64,000 bases of DNA from Pseudoxanthomonas spadix (GTDB lineage Bacteria; Pseudomonadota; Gammaproteobacteria; Xanthomonadales; Xanthomonadaceae), in the NCBI RefSeq assembly GCF_003703395.1, contig NZ_RDQN01000007.1, positions 1 to 64,000 of the forward strand, given 5' to 3'. This document shows positions 27,742 to 37,484 of this stretch, in pieces. Below the pieces are notes generated by a model, which was given only the letters and a program-made list of their open reading frames with translations, searched no databases and had not been told where the DNA came from. Numbering within the stretch: the stretch's first letter is position 1; every line of letters starts with the position of its first letter. The position numbers and the translations under genes are program-made.

Positions 27742-27893
27742 AGCTCCGTGGTGACGGCGGGCGGCCAGGCGGGCAGCGGCTCGCGTCCAGGCATCCGCGA
27801 CCGCGACGGCGGCTACACCACCGCCTGCGGCATACTTGCGCCCCCCCTGAGCGGCAGCGCACAGCCGCCGTTCCCGAAGAAGAAGAGATCCAC

Positions 27894-28844
27894 ATGAGTT
27901 CAATCGTTGTCGTCGGCTCGTTCAACGTCGACCACGTATGGCGCTGCGAGACCCTGCCGGTCGCTGGCGCCACCGTCGCCGGGCGCTACAGCTCCGGGCC
28001 GGGTGGCAAGGGCTTCAACCAGGCCATCGCCGCCGCGCGCGCGGGTGCATCGACCGCGTTCGTCTGCTCGTTGGGCAGCGATGCCGGCGGCGCCATGGCG
28101 CGCGAGCTGGCATCCCAGGACGGGGTCACCGTGGTGGCCGAATCCAGCAACGAACCCACCGGCACCGGCGGCATCTATGTCGATAGCCACGGCCGCAACA
28201 CCATCGTGATCGGCCCGGGCGCCAACTTCACCTTGAGCACCGGCTTCATCGCGGCCCAGCAGCCATTGCTGGCTGGGGCACAGGTGGTCCTGGCGCAGCT
28301 GGAATCGCCGCTGGAAAGCATCGAAGCGGCCATCGCCGCGGGCCATGCCGCCGGGGTCACCACCATCCTCAATCCGGCGCCGGCCAACGCGGTGGCCAGC
28401 ATCTCGCTGCTGCGCCAGAGCGACATCCTGACCCCCAACGAGACCGAATTCGCCGGTCTGCTCGGCCGTCATGTCGGCCATCGCATGGAAGCCGACGATG
28501 TCGCCGCGCTGGACGGCAACACCCTGCACGGCCTGTGCCGGCAGCTGCTGCCCGGTGGCACGGTGGTGATCACCCTTGGTGCGGTCGGTGCATTCGTCTC
28601 GCACGAGGACGAGCAGCTGCGCGGCGACACCCAGCCCTACTACCGCGTCGCCGCCGAAAGCGCGCAGACCGTGGACACCACCGGGGCCGGCGATGCCTTC
28701 AACGGCGCCCTGGCCGCCTCGCTGGCGCACGCACCGCAGGCCGCGTTCAACCTGCACGTGCGCTTTGCCAACCGCTTCGCCGCGCGTTCGACCGAACGCG
28801 AAGGGGCCGCGGCGTCGATGCCGCGGTTGACGCCGGAGGATTGA
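27894..28844 (+). CDS. PfkB-family carbohydrate kinase, ribokinase-like
   Basis: This 316-residue cytoplasmic kinase has both PfkB signatures: the N-terminal glycine-rich region (SFNVDHVWRCETLP, GGKGFNQAIAAARAGA) and the C-terminal DTTGAGDAFNGALA with the catalytic Asp. ILNPAPANA and LTPNETEFAGLLG are typical of ribokinase (RbsK), and ribokinase after a nucleoside transporter makes sense for salvage. Related PfkB enzymes use adenosine or fructose, so ribose specificity is inferred. The ATG at 27894 is preceded by AAGAAGAG. A repeat array lies just beyond the stop. Confidence 0.9.
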   Translation: MSSIVVVGSFNVDHVWRCETLPVAGATVAGRYSSGPGGKGFNQAIAAARAGASTAFVCSLGSDAGGAMARELASQDGVTVVAESSNEPTGTGGIYVDSHGRNTIVIGPGANFTLSTGFIAAQQPLLAGAQVVLAQLESPLESIEAAIAAGHAAGVTTILNPAPANAVASISLLRQSDILTPNETEFAGLLGRHVGHRMEADDVAALDGNTLHGLCRQLLPGGTVVITLGAVGAFVSHEDEQLRGDTQPYYRVAAESAQTVDTTGAGDAFNGALAASLAHAPQAAFNLHVRFANRFAARSTEREGAAASMPRLTPED

Positions 28845-28849
28845 GAAGC

Positions 28850-29058
28850 CGGGGCCCGGGACCCGGGACCCGGGAGTCCAAAGCAAGATCTTGGGTCTCG
28901 ATTTCCAGTCAAGACTTTTTAAGCAAATTTTCGTCGGAGCCGAAGAGTCCAAGCTCAACTGCCCGGCCAACGAGCAAATTGCCACGACTGGCGCCCTGGC
29001 TCTTCCGGGTCCCGGGTCCCGGGTCCCGAGTCCCGAGTCCCGCATTCCGAGTCCCGAT
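28850..29058. repeat. Paired inverted heptanucleotide repeat arrays (CCGGGAC / GGGTCCC)
   Basis: The left array (28850-28879) has tandem CCGGGAC units. The right array (about 29004-29058) has the complement, GGGTCCC, drifting to GAGTCCC and ATTCCGA. The arrays flank about 120 bases of AT-richer DNA. The right array ends 4 bases before the dusB start, leaving no room for a normal ribosome site. The same units occur inside the DinG-type helicase gene at 58217-58299. Confidence 0.85.
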
Positions 29059-29061
29059 CAA

Positions 29062-30075
29062 ATGCACATCGGCCCCTACACGATCGATCCACCGCTGATC
29101 CTGGCGCCGATGGCCGGGGTCACCGACAAGCCGTTCCGGCAGCTGTGCAAGCAGCTGGGCGCGGGCCTGGCGGTGTCGGAGATGACCATTTCCGATCCGC
29201 GTTTCTGGAACACCGGCAAGTCGCTGCGACGCATGGACCATGCCGGCGAGCCGGCCCCGGTCAGCGTGCAGATCGCCGGCACCGAGCCGCAGCAGCTGGC
29301 CAGGGCGGCGCGCTACAACGTCGACCACGGTGCCCAGATCATCGACATCAACATGGGTTGCCCGGCCAAGAAAGTGTGCAACGCCTGGGCCGGCTCGGCG
29401 CTGATGCGCGATGAAGGCCTGGTGGCGCGGATCGTCGAGGCGGTGGTCAAGGCCGTGGACGTGCCGGTGACGCTGAAGATCCGCACCGGCTGGGATGCCG
29501 GGCATCGCAACGCGCCGGTGATTGCCCGCATTGCCCAGGAGGCCGGCATCGCCGCGCTGGCCATCCACGGCCGCACCCGCGACCAGCACTACACCGGCAC
29601 CGCCGAGTACGACACCATCGCCGCGATCAAGGCGGCGCTGTCGATTCCGGTGTTCGCCAACGGCGATATCGATTCACCGCAAAAAGCCGCGCAGGTGCTG
29701 CACGCCACCGGTGCCGATGCGGTGCTGGTCGGACGCGCCGCGCAGGGACGCCCATGGATCTTCCGCGAGATCGCGCACTTCCTGGCCACCGGCCAGGAAC
29801 TGGCGCCACCGTCGATCAGCGAGGTGCGCCAGATCCTGCTCGGCCATCTGCATGCGCTGCATGAGTTCTACGGGGAACTGCAGGGCGTGCGCATCGCCCG
29901 CAAGCACCTGGCTTGGTATGTGAAGAACCGCCCGGAACAATCCACTGAAGAGATGGCCGCCTTCCGCGCGGTGGTCAACCGTGCCGAAACCGCCGAGGCG
30001 CAGTTGCGCCTGACCGTCGATTACTTCGACGCGCTGGAAGCTGCCGTGCCGTCCGGATTCGCCACCGCAGCCTGA
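29062..30075 (+). CDS. dusB: tRNA-dihydrouridine synthase B
   Basis: DusB reduces uridines in the tRNA D-loop to dihydrouridine with FMN and NADPH. The 337-residue protein begins with the typical TIDPPLILAPMAGVTDKPFR, has the catalytic cysteine Cys100 in INMGCPAKKVCN, and FMN-binding glycines in FANGDIDS and VGRAAQGRPWIF. Length fits DusB. The ATG at 29062 has no ribosome site in front because the heptanucleotide array runs up to it; the frame is open upstream through the array. It overlaps the next, convergent gene by 55 bases at its 3' end. No fis gene follows. Confidence 0.95.
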   Translation: MHIGPYTIDPPLILAPMAGVTDKPFRQLCKQLGAGLAVSEMTISDPRFWNTGKSLRRMDHAGEPAPVSVQIAGTEPQQLARAARYNVDHGAQIIDINMGCPAKKVCNAWAGSALMRDEGLVARIVEAVVKAVDVPVTLKIRTGWDAGHRNAPVIARIAQEAGIAALAIHGRTRDQHYTGTAEYDTIAAIKAALSIPVFANGDIDSPQKAAQVLHATGADAVLVGRAAQGRPWIFREIAHFLATGQELAPPSISEVRQILLGHLHALHEFYGELQGVRIARKHLAWYVKNRPEQSTEEMAAFRAVVNRAETAEAQLRLTVDYFDALEAAVPSGFATAA

Positions 30076-31136
30076 GCCTGCGGCGCGAGGATCGCATCGC
30101 GCAGCGGCGCATCACTCTGGTGCCAGGTGCGCCGCCATACCGCCCCGATGAGCCTGCCGAGACCCGATGCGCCCGAGATCGGCAGCGGTGCCTTGATCTG
30201 CTGCGGCGCGATCGCCTGCCATTGGCCCGCGCGCCGTTGGGCCACGGCGAAATTGAAGGTGTAGTCCGGATCCAGGCCCATGCGCAGGTCAGACAACACC
30301 AGCTGCCCATCGCGCACCTGGGCACGCATGAAGCCATGGTTGAACCAGTCCAGCCGCCTCACCGCGGGAATGGCGGCCGCCCGCGCCTGGGCCAGCGCCT
30401 GGGTGTCGGAGGCGTGGCCGTGGAAGACCATCGGCCCCGCGTCGAACAGCGAGCGTTCGGCATCGACATAGCCACCGGGCGTCATCGCCACCACCCGCCA
30501 CAGCAGCACGGTGAACGGCAGCGGCGTGGAAAAGCGCGGCGCGTGTGCCAGGCCCAGTGCAGCCAGGTTGCGCTCGGCCTCGCGCTCCACCTTGAGCTTG
30601 GCAAGACCGGCCACCCCAAGCACCGCCGCGGCCAGTGCCAGCCCGGCAATGGCGCCGCGCCGGCCCCCGGGGGCTTTCGGGATGCACCAGGCGATCACGC
30701 AGCCCAGCAGCAGCCACAGGGTGAAGCCCGGTTCGATGATGAACAACAGCGACCACATCGCTGGCTGCACTTCCAGTGGCCACAGCAGCCAGGTGCCGTA
30801 GACGGTGCAGGCATCGATCAGCGGATGGCTGAGCAGGCAGGCCTGGATCAGCCAGAACCAGCGCACCGGCGCCGCCTGCACCCGCTTGCCATGCATTCGA
30901 CACGCCCACCACACCAGCCAGCCGATCAGCGGCAGCACAAACACCGAATGCAGGAAGCTGCGATGCCATGTCATCCAGGTCACCGGGTCGTCGGTGAGGG
31001 TCAGCAGCAACGGCACGTCCAGGTCCGGCACGGTGTTGAGCGCCGCGCCGGCCAGAAGCGCGGCGCGGCGCTGGCCGGCCGGTGCGATCGCCGCACCGAT
31101 GGCGCCGCCGAGAACCAGGTGAGTGATCGAGTCCAT
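30021..31136 (-). CDS. YdjM-like membrane-bound metal-dependent hydrolase
   Basis: This 371-residue inner-membrane protein has an N-terminal YdjM-type domain with conserved His/Asp residues (SITHLVLGG, LNTVPDLDVPLL, WHRSFLHSVFV, SHPLIDACTVYGT) set between several hydrophobic segments, and a soluble C-terminal part. The family is called a metal-dependent hydrolase on motif grounds; its activity is not well known. ATG 31136 (MDSITHLV) is chosen because it gives the family N-terminus. The last 55 bases run antisense into the end of dusB. Confidence 0.85.
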   Translation of the reverse strand: MDSITHLVLGGAIGAAIAPAGQRRAALLAGAALNTVPDLDVPLLLTLTDDPVTWMTWHRSFLHSVFVLPLIGWLVWWACRMHGKRVQAAPVRWFWLIQACLLSHPLIDACTVYGTWLLWPLEVQPAMWSLLFIIEPGFTLWLLLGCVIAWCIPKAPGGRRGAIAGLALAAAVLGVAGLAKLKVEREAERNLAALGLAHAPRFSTPLPFTVLLWRVVAMTPGGYVDAERSLFDAGPMVFHGHASDTQALAQARAAAIPAVRRLDWFNHGFMRAQVRDGQLVLSDLRMGLDPDYTFNFAVAQRRAGQWQAIAPQQIKAPLPISGASGLGRLIGAVWRRTWHQSDAPLRDAILAPQAQAAVANPDGTAASSASK

Positions 31137-31179
31137 GGGCGCCGATGCTAGCAGCGGACCCAAGTCCTCTCTCCCGACC

Positions 31180-31261
31180 CGTCATTCCCGCACAGGCGGG
31201 AATCCATGGACGTCCCCCACCGAGAGCAACGTCCTTGGATCTTCGCCTCTCGGGGATGACG
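31180..31261. repeat. REPIN-like inverted pair of CGTCATTCCCG repeats
   Basis: A left copy (31180-31213), CGTCATTCCCG followed by a small GCGGGAAT hairpin, is inverted against a diverged right copy (31229-31261) ending in CGGGGATGACG. The two halves together form a long imperfect hairpin in the gap before the phosphoesterase gene. A second element of this type lies at 35368-35482. Confidence 0.7.
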
Positions 31262-31297
31262 AAGGTCAATGCCAATCAGGCCGGGGAAAGCCCACCG

Positions 31298-32098
31298 CTA
31301 CGCCGCCCTGGGCAGCGGCCGCTCCGGTTCCGGCACCAGTCGCAGCCGCGCCGGCACCTCGCCGAGCACCTGGCCGGTGTGCGCGAGCAGCTGCAGCGTG
31401 CCGTCGGCGGTCTCGCACAGGGCGGTCAGGCTTTCGACCCAGTCACCGTCGTTGGCGTACACCAGGCCGTCCTGGCGGATCAGCGCGGCGCGATGGATGT
31501 GGCCGCAGACGATGCCATCCAGCCCGCGCCGGCGCACGTCGTCCAGCCCGGCCTGCACGAAGCGGGCGATGTAGCGCTCGGCTGCCGCGCTCTTGCGCTT
31601 GAGGTATTGGGCCAGCGACCAGTAGCGCAGGCCCAGGCGGCGGCGCAGGCGATTGATCAGCTTGTTGCCGGTGAGGATGCGGTAGTACAGCCAGTCGCCG
31701 AAGCGTTCCTGCAGCCCACCGAAATGCGTCACCGCGTCGTAGTCGTCGCCATGCACCACCAGCAGGCGACGGCCGTCGGCGGTGGTGTGGATCACCCGCC
31801 GGCGCACCTGCATGGCCGGCAGCATCAGCCCGCAGAAGCGGCGCGCGGCGCGGTCGTGGTTGCCCGGCACGTAGATCAGCTCGGTACCGCTGCGCGCCAG
31901 CGCATGCAGGGCCTCGACCACGCGCTGATGGGCCGCGTCCCAGCGCGCGCGGCGCTGTGCCATCCACCACAGGTCGACGATGTCGCCGACCAGGTACAGC
32001 TGCCGGCACTGCACACGCCCGAGGAAATCGGCGAACTCGGCCGCATGGCAGTGGGTGGAGCCCAGATGCACATCGGAGACGAAGATCGCGCGGTTCAT
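31298..32098 (-). CDS. Calcineurin-like metallophosphoesterase, LpxH-like
   Basis: This 266-residue protein has all five metallophosphoesterase motifs: SDVHLGS (Asp9, His11), GDIVDLW (Asp39), PGNHD (Asn80, His81), HGDDYD (His116) and CGHIHRA (His200, His202). It resembles the UDP-2,3-diacylglucosamine diphosphatase (LpxH) group, but several motif surroundings differ from true LpxH, so lipid A synthesis is not certain. It starts inside the stop of the upstream acyltransferase gene (ATGA), so the two are coupled. A role in phospholipid or ornithine-lipid metabolism is inferred from that. Confidence 0.85.
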   Translation of the reverse strand: MNRAIFVSDVHLGSTHCHAAEFADFLGRVQCRQLYLVGDIVDLWWMAQRRARWDAAHQRVVEALHALARSGTELIYVPGNHDRAARRFCGLMLPAMQVRRRVIHTTADGRRLLVVHGDDYDAVTHFGGLQERFGDWLYYRILTGNKLINRLRRRLGLRYWSLAQYLKRKSAAAERYIARFVQAGLDDVRRRGLDGIVCGHIHRAALIRQDGLVYANDGDWVESLTALCETADGTLQLLAHTGQVLGEVPARLRLVPEPERPLPRAA

Positions 32099-33804
32099 GC
32101 GGCCTGCTCCTGCGATGAAGGTGCCAGATAGCGCTGGCGCTTGCGCACGTGCATGCGCGCCAGGTCCAGTTCGATCAGGCCATCGACGCAGCCAGCGAAA
32201 TCCGCGTCCACCCCGAAGGCCAGAAAGCGCGCACCGCCCGGTTCGCACAGCTCGGTGTACTGGCGCAGCAGCATCGGCAGCTGCGCGCCCAGCGCGTCCA
32301 GGTTGCCGCGCAGCACCGCCAGGGCGGTGGCCGCATCCATTGCTTCGAACTGCGGCGGGGCCTGGGTGAAATGGAACGGCTTGCGCGCGGTGGCACAGGC
32401 CTGGCCATGCCCATGGAACTGCTGGTAGTAGGCCACGATCTGTTCGCGCGCCGCGCACGGCAAGGCCGCGCTGATGGACACCGCGCCGAACAGGTAACGC
32501 ACCTGCGGATAGCGGGCCAGATAGGCGCCGATGCCCTGCCACAGCTGGTCGATGCTGCGACTGTTCCAGTAGGCCGGGGCGACGAAGCTGCGGCCCAGCT
32601 CCATGCCTTCGGCGATGCGCGGCAGTGCGCTTTCGGCCCAGTCGAACAGCGAGGCGGTGTACAGCCCGGCCAGGCCGCGCTGGGCCAGCACCGGGGCGCC
32701 GCGGGCGACCCGATACGCACCGGCGATGGCGCCGGCCTGCTCGTCCCACAACACGATGTGGTCGTACCAGGCGTCGTACGCGTCCAGGTCCAGCGCACGG
32801 CCGGTGCCCTCGCCGACCTGGCGGAAGGTGAGCTCGCGCAGGCGGCCGATCTCGCGCAGCAGCGGCGACTGCGGGTCCAGGCGGCCGGCCACGATCGTGC
32901 GGCCTTCGCGGGTGCTGCCCAGGTTTGGCAGGGCGGCCACGGCCGCCCGCAGCTGCGCCACCGGCACCGGTTCGGCCAGCGCCGCAGGCGCCTTGCCCTG
33001 CCCGTCCGAACGCCGGCCCAGGGCATACAGCGCGCGCCGCAACTGGCGGATCGCCGCCTGGTCACCGATGCCGGCCTCGAGCAACCGGGCCTGGCCCACG
33101 TGCAGCTTCAACGGCTGCTGGCGACGGGCGAACATCTCGCGTGGCAGCAGCACCGTGCCGACCGGCTTGAACACCGCCGAGGCGCCGTAGAACAACGCCG
33201 AATTGCGCGCCTGCACCCGCACCGGCAGCACCGGCGCGCCGCTGGCCCGGGCAAAGCGGGCGAACCCGGCGCGCCAGCGGCCATCACGCACGCCCAGCGG
33301 ATGCAGCCGCGAGACTTCGCCGGCCGGAAACACGATCACGCATTGCCCGGCCGCCAGCGCGGTGCGCACCGCGCGCAGGCTGCCGGCGTCGGCGCTGCCG
33401 CCGAACACGCGCACCGGCAGCAGCAGCGGCGCGAGCGGGGCGATGTGGGCCAGCAAGTGGTTGGCGATGATGCGCACATCGCGCCGTACCTGGCCGATCA
33501 GGCCCAGCAGGGCGATGGCATCGCGCGCACCGGAAGGATGGTTGGCGATCACCAGCAAGGGCCCGCTCGCCGGGATCCGGGCCAGCGCCTGCGCGTCATG
33601 CTGCTGTTGCAAATGCAGGAAGCCGTGCGCGGCGGCGACGAACTCCCAGGCCTGCAGCCCTGCGTTGTCGCGCACGAAAGCCAGCGCCTGGTCGATCCCC
33701 GACCAATGCCCCCAGCGCCGCAACAGCGGCTGGGTCAGCGCGCCGCGGCGGCCACCGAACCAGCGCGGATAACGTTCGATGAGGGTATCTTCCAGAGGTC
33801 GCAT
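32095..33804 (-). CDS. olsF: Bifunctional acyltransferase, OlsF-like
   Basis: This 569-residue protein joins an N-terminal PlsC-type lysophospholipid acyltransferase domain to a C-terminal ornithine N-acyltransferase (OlsB/GNAT-like, PF13444-type) domain. The first has ANHPSGARD at about 88-95 and FPAGEVSR further on. The second has LRELTFRQVGEGTGRALD, WDEQAGAIAGAYRVARG, LGRSFVAPAYWNSRSIDQLW and YLFGAVSIS. This is the arrangement of the OlsF enzymes that make ornithine lipids from ornithine. The ATG at 33804 is used; a longer frame has a poor N-terminus. Translational coupling to the phosphoesterase is by ATGA overlap. The symbol is given on domain order only. Confidence 0.8.
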   Translation of the reverse strand: MRPLEDTLIERYPRWFGGRRGALTQPLLRRWGHWSGIDQALAFVRDNAGLQAWEFVAAAHGFLHLQQQHDAQALARIPASGPLLVIANHPSGARDAIALLGLIGQVRRDVRIIANHLLAHIAPLAPLLLPVRVFGGSADAGSLRAVRTALAAGQCVIVFPAGEVSRLHPLGVRDGRWRAGFARFARASGAPVLPVRVQARNSALFYGASAVFKPVGTVLLPREMFARRQQPLKLHVGQARLLEAGIGDQAAIRQLRRALYALGRRSDGQGKAPAALAEPVPVAQLRAAVAALPNLGSTREGRTIVAGRLDPQSPLLREIGRLRELTFRQVGEGTGRALDLDAYDAWYDHIVLWDEQAGAIAGAYRVARGAPVLAQRGLAGLYTASLFDWAESALPRIAEGMELGRSFVAPAYWNSRSIDQLWQGIGAYLARYPQVRYLFGAVSISAALPCAAREQIVAYYQQFHGHGQACATARKPFHFTQAPPQFEAMDAATALAVLRGNLDALGAQLPMLLRQYTELCEPGGARFLAFGVDADFAGCVDGLIELDLARMHVRKRQRYLAPSSQEQAA

Positions 33805-34032
33805 GGCGGGCCTGTCGCGGCAGCGGCGTATCTGGAACGCCAGACTGGGCCGCGCCGGCGACAGGCACATTGCGTGGCCGCGACAGCGCGATGACAGCGC
33901 CGCCGCGGTCCTGTCATGGGCGCAGGCCAAAGTCGCCTCGCGGCAGCAGCACGCCAGTGCACATGCGCCGAGCCGCGTGCGCGTGTATCATGCGCGGCCA
34001 TCTTTTCATCCGCATTGAAGGATATAAGCCTG

Positions 34033-35244
<1,212 letters not shown>

Positions 35245-35265
35245 GTTCTTCAGCCAGCTGCACCA

Positions 35266-35297
35266 GCACAAAGGCCGCGCAGAAGCGGCCTTTGTGC
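35266..35297 (+). terminator. Terminator-like hairpin after metK
   Basis: GCACAAAGGCCGC (35266-35278) and GCGGCCTTTGTGC (35285-35297) form a perfect 13-bp stem with a 6-base loop, 22 bases after metK. The T run is weak (TTTGTGCATT), so termination may be partial. Confidence 0.75.
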
Positions 35298-35367
35298 ATT
35301 CTGGAACCGGCGCACAAGGCTGGGCCATGCCAAAGCGGTGCCAGCGGTCTTCACAAAAAACTCGAAG

Positions 35368-35482
35368 CGTCATCCCCGCGAACGCGTCGAAGCGCTTTCA
35401 ACAGACCTGGTGTCTGGTCACCCAGCGGCTTGCATTTCGATCACGGCAACGTCCCTGGATTCCCGCCTACGCGGGAATGACG
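35368..35482. repeat. Second REPIN-like element of the CGTCATTCCCG type
   Basis: CGTCATCCCCGCG at 35368 is matched by an inverted copy at 35449-35482 that ends in GCGGGAATGACG and includes CCTGGATTCCCGCC. The pair sits in the gap between metK and the ABC-F gene; no coding gene lies in this roughly 290-base gap. Confidence 0.7.
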
Positions 35483-35537
35483 ATCGTGAGGTGCCTGCGG
35501 TGGCGCGCGATCGCGCGCATCGGCTGCTGGGCGTGGC

Positions 35538-37484
35538 TCAGGCCACCTCTTCGTACAGCGCCATCCACGCCGCTTCGGCCTTGGCCAGATCGCTCGCGGT
35601 CATCTCGCGCTGGCGGCCCAGGTCGACCAGCCGGCTGCCGTCGGCGGCATTGGCCGGATCGGCCAGCTGCGCGTCGATGGCGGCCAGTGCCGCTTCCAGT
35701 TGGGCCATTTTTTCCTCGGCCGCCTTGAGCTTGTGCGGATTCGGCGGCTTCTTCTGCGGCACCGGCTTGGTCGGCGGCGGTGGCGTGGGCGCGGCGGCGG
35801 CCATCTTCTGCTTGGTGCCCTGGGCGTTGGGACGGCTGCGCAACCAGGCGGCGTATTCGTCCAGGTCGCCGGCGAACGGCGCGACCACGCCATCGGCCAC
35901 GCGCCAGAAGGTGTCGCAGACCAGGCCGATCAGATGACGGTCATGGCTGACCATCACGATCGCGCCTTCGAACAGGCTCAGCGCCTCGGCCAGGGCCTCG
36001 CGCATTTCCAGGTCCAGGTGGTTGGTCGGCTCGTCCAGCAGCAGCACGTTGGGCTGCTGCCAGGCGATCAGGGCCAGCGCCAGGCGTGCGCGCTCGCCGC
36101 CGGAGAAGCCGTCGACCACTTCGAATGCGCGGTCGCCCGGGAAATTCCACTTGCCCAGGAAATCGCGGAACGACTGGGTCGAGGCGTCGGGGGAGAGGTC
36201 GCGGAAGTGGTCGATCGGCGAGCGGCCTTCGTGCAGCGATTCCACCGTGTGCTGGGCGAAGTAACCGATGCGCAGGTCCGGGTGCGCGCTGCGCTCGCCG
36301 CGCAATGGCGCGATCTCGCCGACCAGGGTCTTGACCAGGGTGGTCTTGCCCGCGCCGTTGGGGCCAAGCAGGCCGATGCGGTCGCCCGCCTCCAGGCCGA
36401 AGCCCACATCGTGCAGAATGAGGGCGTGCTGCTCGCGAGCCACTGGCTCGCGCACGCCCGAATGCCCCGCGTGCCTGGCGGGGCCAGATGGCGAACCGTC
36501 CGCAGTCCCACCAAGTGCATAACCACAATCAACATCATTCAGCCGGATCAGCGAATACGGCAGGCGCGCCGGCGCGGAGAACTCGATGCGGAATTCGCGC
36601 TCGGCGCGCACTGCCTCGGTACCGGCCATCTTGGCCAGGCGCTTGATCCGGCTCTGGGCCTGGCTGGCCTTGCTGGCCTGGGCCTTGAAGCGGTCGATGA
36701 AGGACTGCAGGTGGGCGCGTTCGGCTTCGGATTTTTCGTGCTGGATCTGCTGCTGGCGCAGGTGCTCGGTGCGCTGGCGTTCGAAGTCGGTGTAGCCGCC
36801 CACGTACAGCTTGGCGCCGCCGCCATGCAGGTGCAGGGTGTGGGTGGCGACGTTGTCCAGGAACTCGCGGTCATGGCTGATCAGCAGCAAGGTGCCGGGG
36901 TACTTGAGCAGCCACTGTTCCAGCCAGAACACCGCGTCCAGGTCCAGATGGTTGGTCGGTTCGTCCAGCAGCAGCAGGTCCGAAGGCATCATCAGCGCGC
37001 GGGCCAGGTTCAGGCGCACCCGCCAGCCGCCGGAGAAATCCTTGACCGCGCGGCTGTGGGTGTCGGCCGCAAAGCCCAGGCCATGCAGCAGCTTGCCGGC
37101 GCGCGCCTGGGCGTCGTAGCCACCGACCTCCTCCATGCGCAGGTGCACCGCGGCCACCGCTTCCCAGTCCTCGGCGGCGATCGCGTCGGCCTCGGCCTTG
37201 AGCACCGCGGCCACTTCGGTATCGCCACCGAGGACGAAATCCAGCGCCGGATCGGGCAGCGCCGGGGTTTCCTGCGCCACGCTGGCGATGCGCACCTTGC
37301 CGGGCAGTTCGACATCGCCCTTGTCGGCTTCCAGCTCGCCCCTGACCGCGGCGAACAGGCTGGATTTTCCGGTGCCATTGCGCCCCACCACGCCGACCCG
37401 ATAGCCGGCATGCATGGTCAGATCGACGTTGGACAACAGCAGGCGCTCGCCGCGGCGAAGGGCGAAGTTGCGAAGCGAAATCAC
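35538..37484 (-). CDS. ABC-F family ATPase (YheS-type), with insertion
   Basis: ABC-F proteins bind ribosomes and have two ATP-binding domains without membrane parts. The 648-residue protein has Walker A GRNGTGKSS (34-42) and GPNGAGKTT (374-382), LSGG-type motifs DFSGGWRVRL and GFSGGERARL, and Walker B LLLLDEPTNHLD twice. The interdomain linker is Lys/Arg-rich (HLRQQQIQHEKSEAERAHLQ). It is closest to YheS/Uup. Between CGY and the second domain (LHDVGF) there are about 33 extra residues (about 323-355) compared with my memory of E. coli YheS; the DNA behind them forms two strong palindromes. Start is a GTG at 37484. Confidence 0.9.
   Translation of the reverse strand: MISLRNFALRRGERLLLSNVDLTMHAGYRVGVVGRNGTGKSSLFAAVRGELEADKGDVELPGKVRIASVAQETPALPDPALDFVLGGDTEVAAVLKAEADAIAAEDWEAVAAVHLRMEEVGGYDAQARAGKLLHGLGFAADTHSRAVKDFSGGWRVRLNLARALMMPSDLLLLDEPTNHLDLDAVFWLEQWLLKYPGTLLLISHDREFLDNVATHTLHLHGGGAKLYVGGYTDFERQRTEHLRQQQIQHEKSEAERAHLQSFIDRFKAQASKASQAQSRIKRLAKMAGTEAVRAEREFRIEFSAPARLPYSLIRLNDVDCGYALGGTADGSPSGPARHAGHSGVREPVAREQHALILHDVGFGLEAGDRIGLLGPNGAGKTTLVKTLVGEIAPLRGERSAHPDLRIGYFAQHTVESLHEGRSPIDHFRDLSPDASTQSFRDFLGKWNFPGDRAFEVVDGFSGGERARLALALIAWQQPNVLLLDEPTNHLDLEMREALAEALSLFEGAIVMVSHDRHLIGLVCDTFWRVADGVVAPFAGDLDEYAAWLRSRPNAQGTKQKMAAAAPTPPPPTKPVPQKKPPNPHKLKAAEEKMAQLEAALAAIDAQLADPANAADGSRLVDLGRQREMTASDLAKAEAAWMALYEEVA
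36420..36518. repeat. Palindromic insertion inside the ABC-F gene
   Basis: Within the coding sequence lie two inverted repeats. One is CGCGAGCC/GGCTCGCG (36434-36452), extended by GGGCGTG/CACGCCC. The other is GCCCCGC/GCGGGGC (36464-36484). The segment keeps the reading frame and encodes the extra residues near 323-355. It looks like a captured palindromic repeat. Confidence 0.6.

Noticed and set aside
28850-29058. CRISPR-like array
   Set aside because: Units are 7 bases in direct tandem without spacers; no cas genes nearby.
32149-33894. 581-codon open frame on the plus strand
   Set aside because: Antisense of the OlsF-like gene, Arg/Gln/His-rich, no motif.
33805-34032. Possible SAM riboswitch before metK
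   Set aside because: No recognisable SAM aptamer core or anti-terminator/terminator pair; only a normal AAGGA ribosome site.
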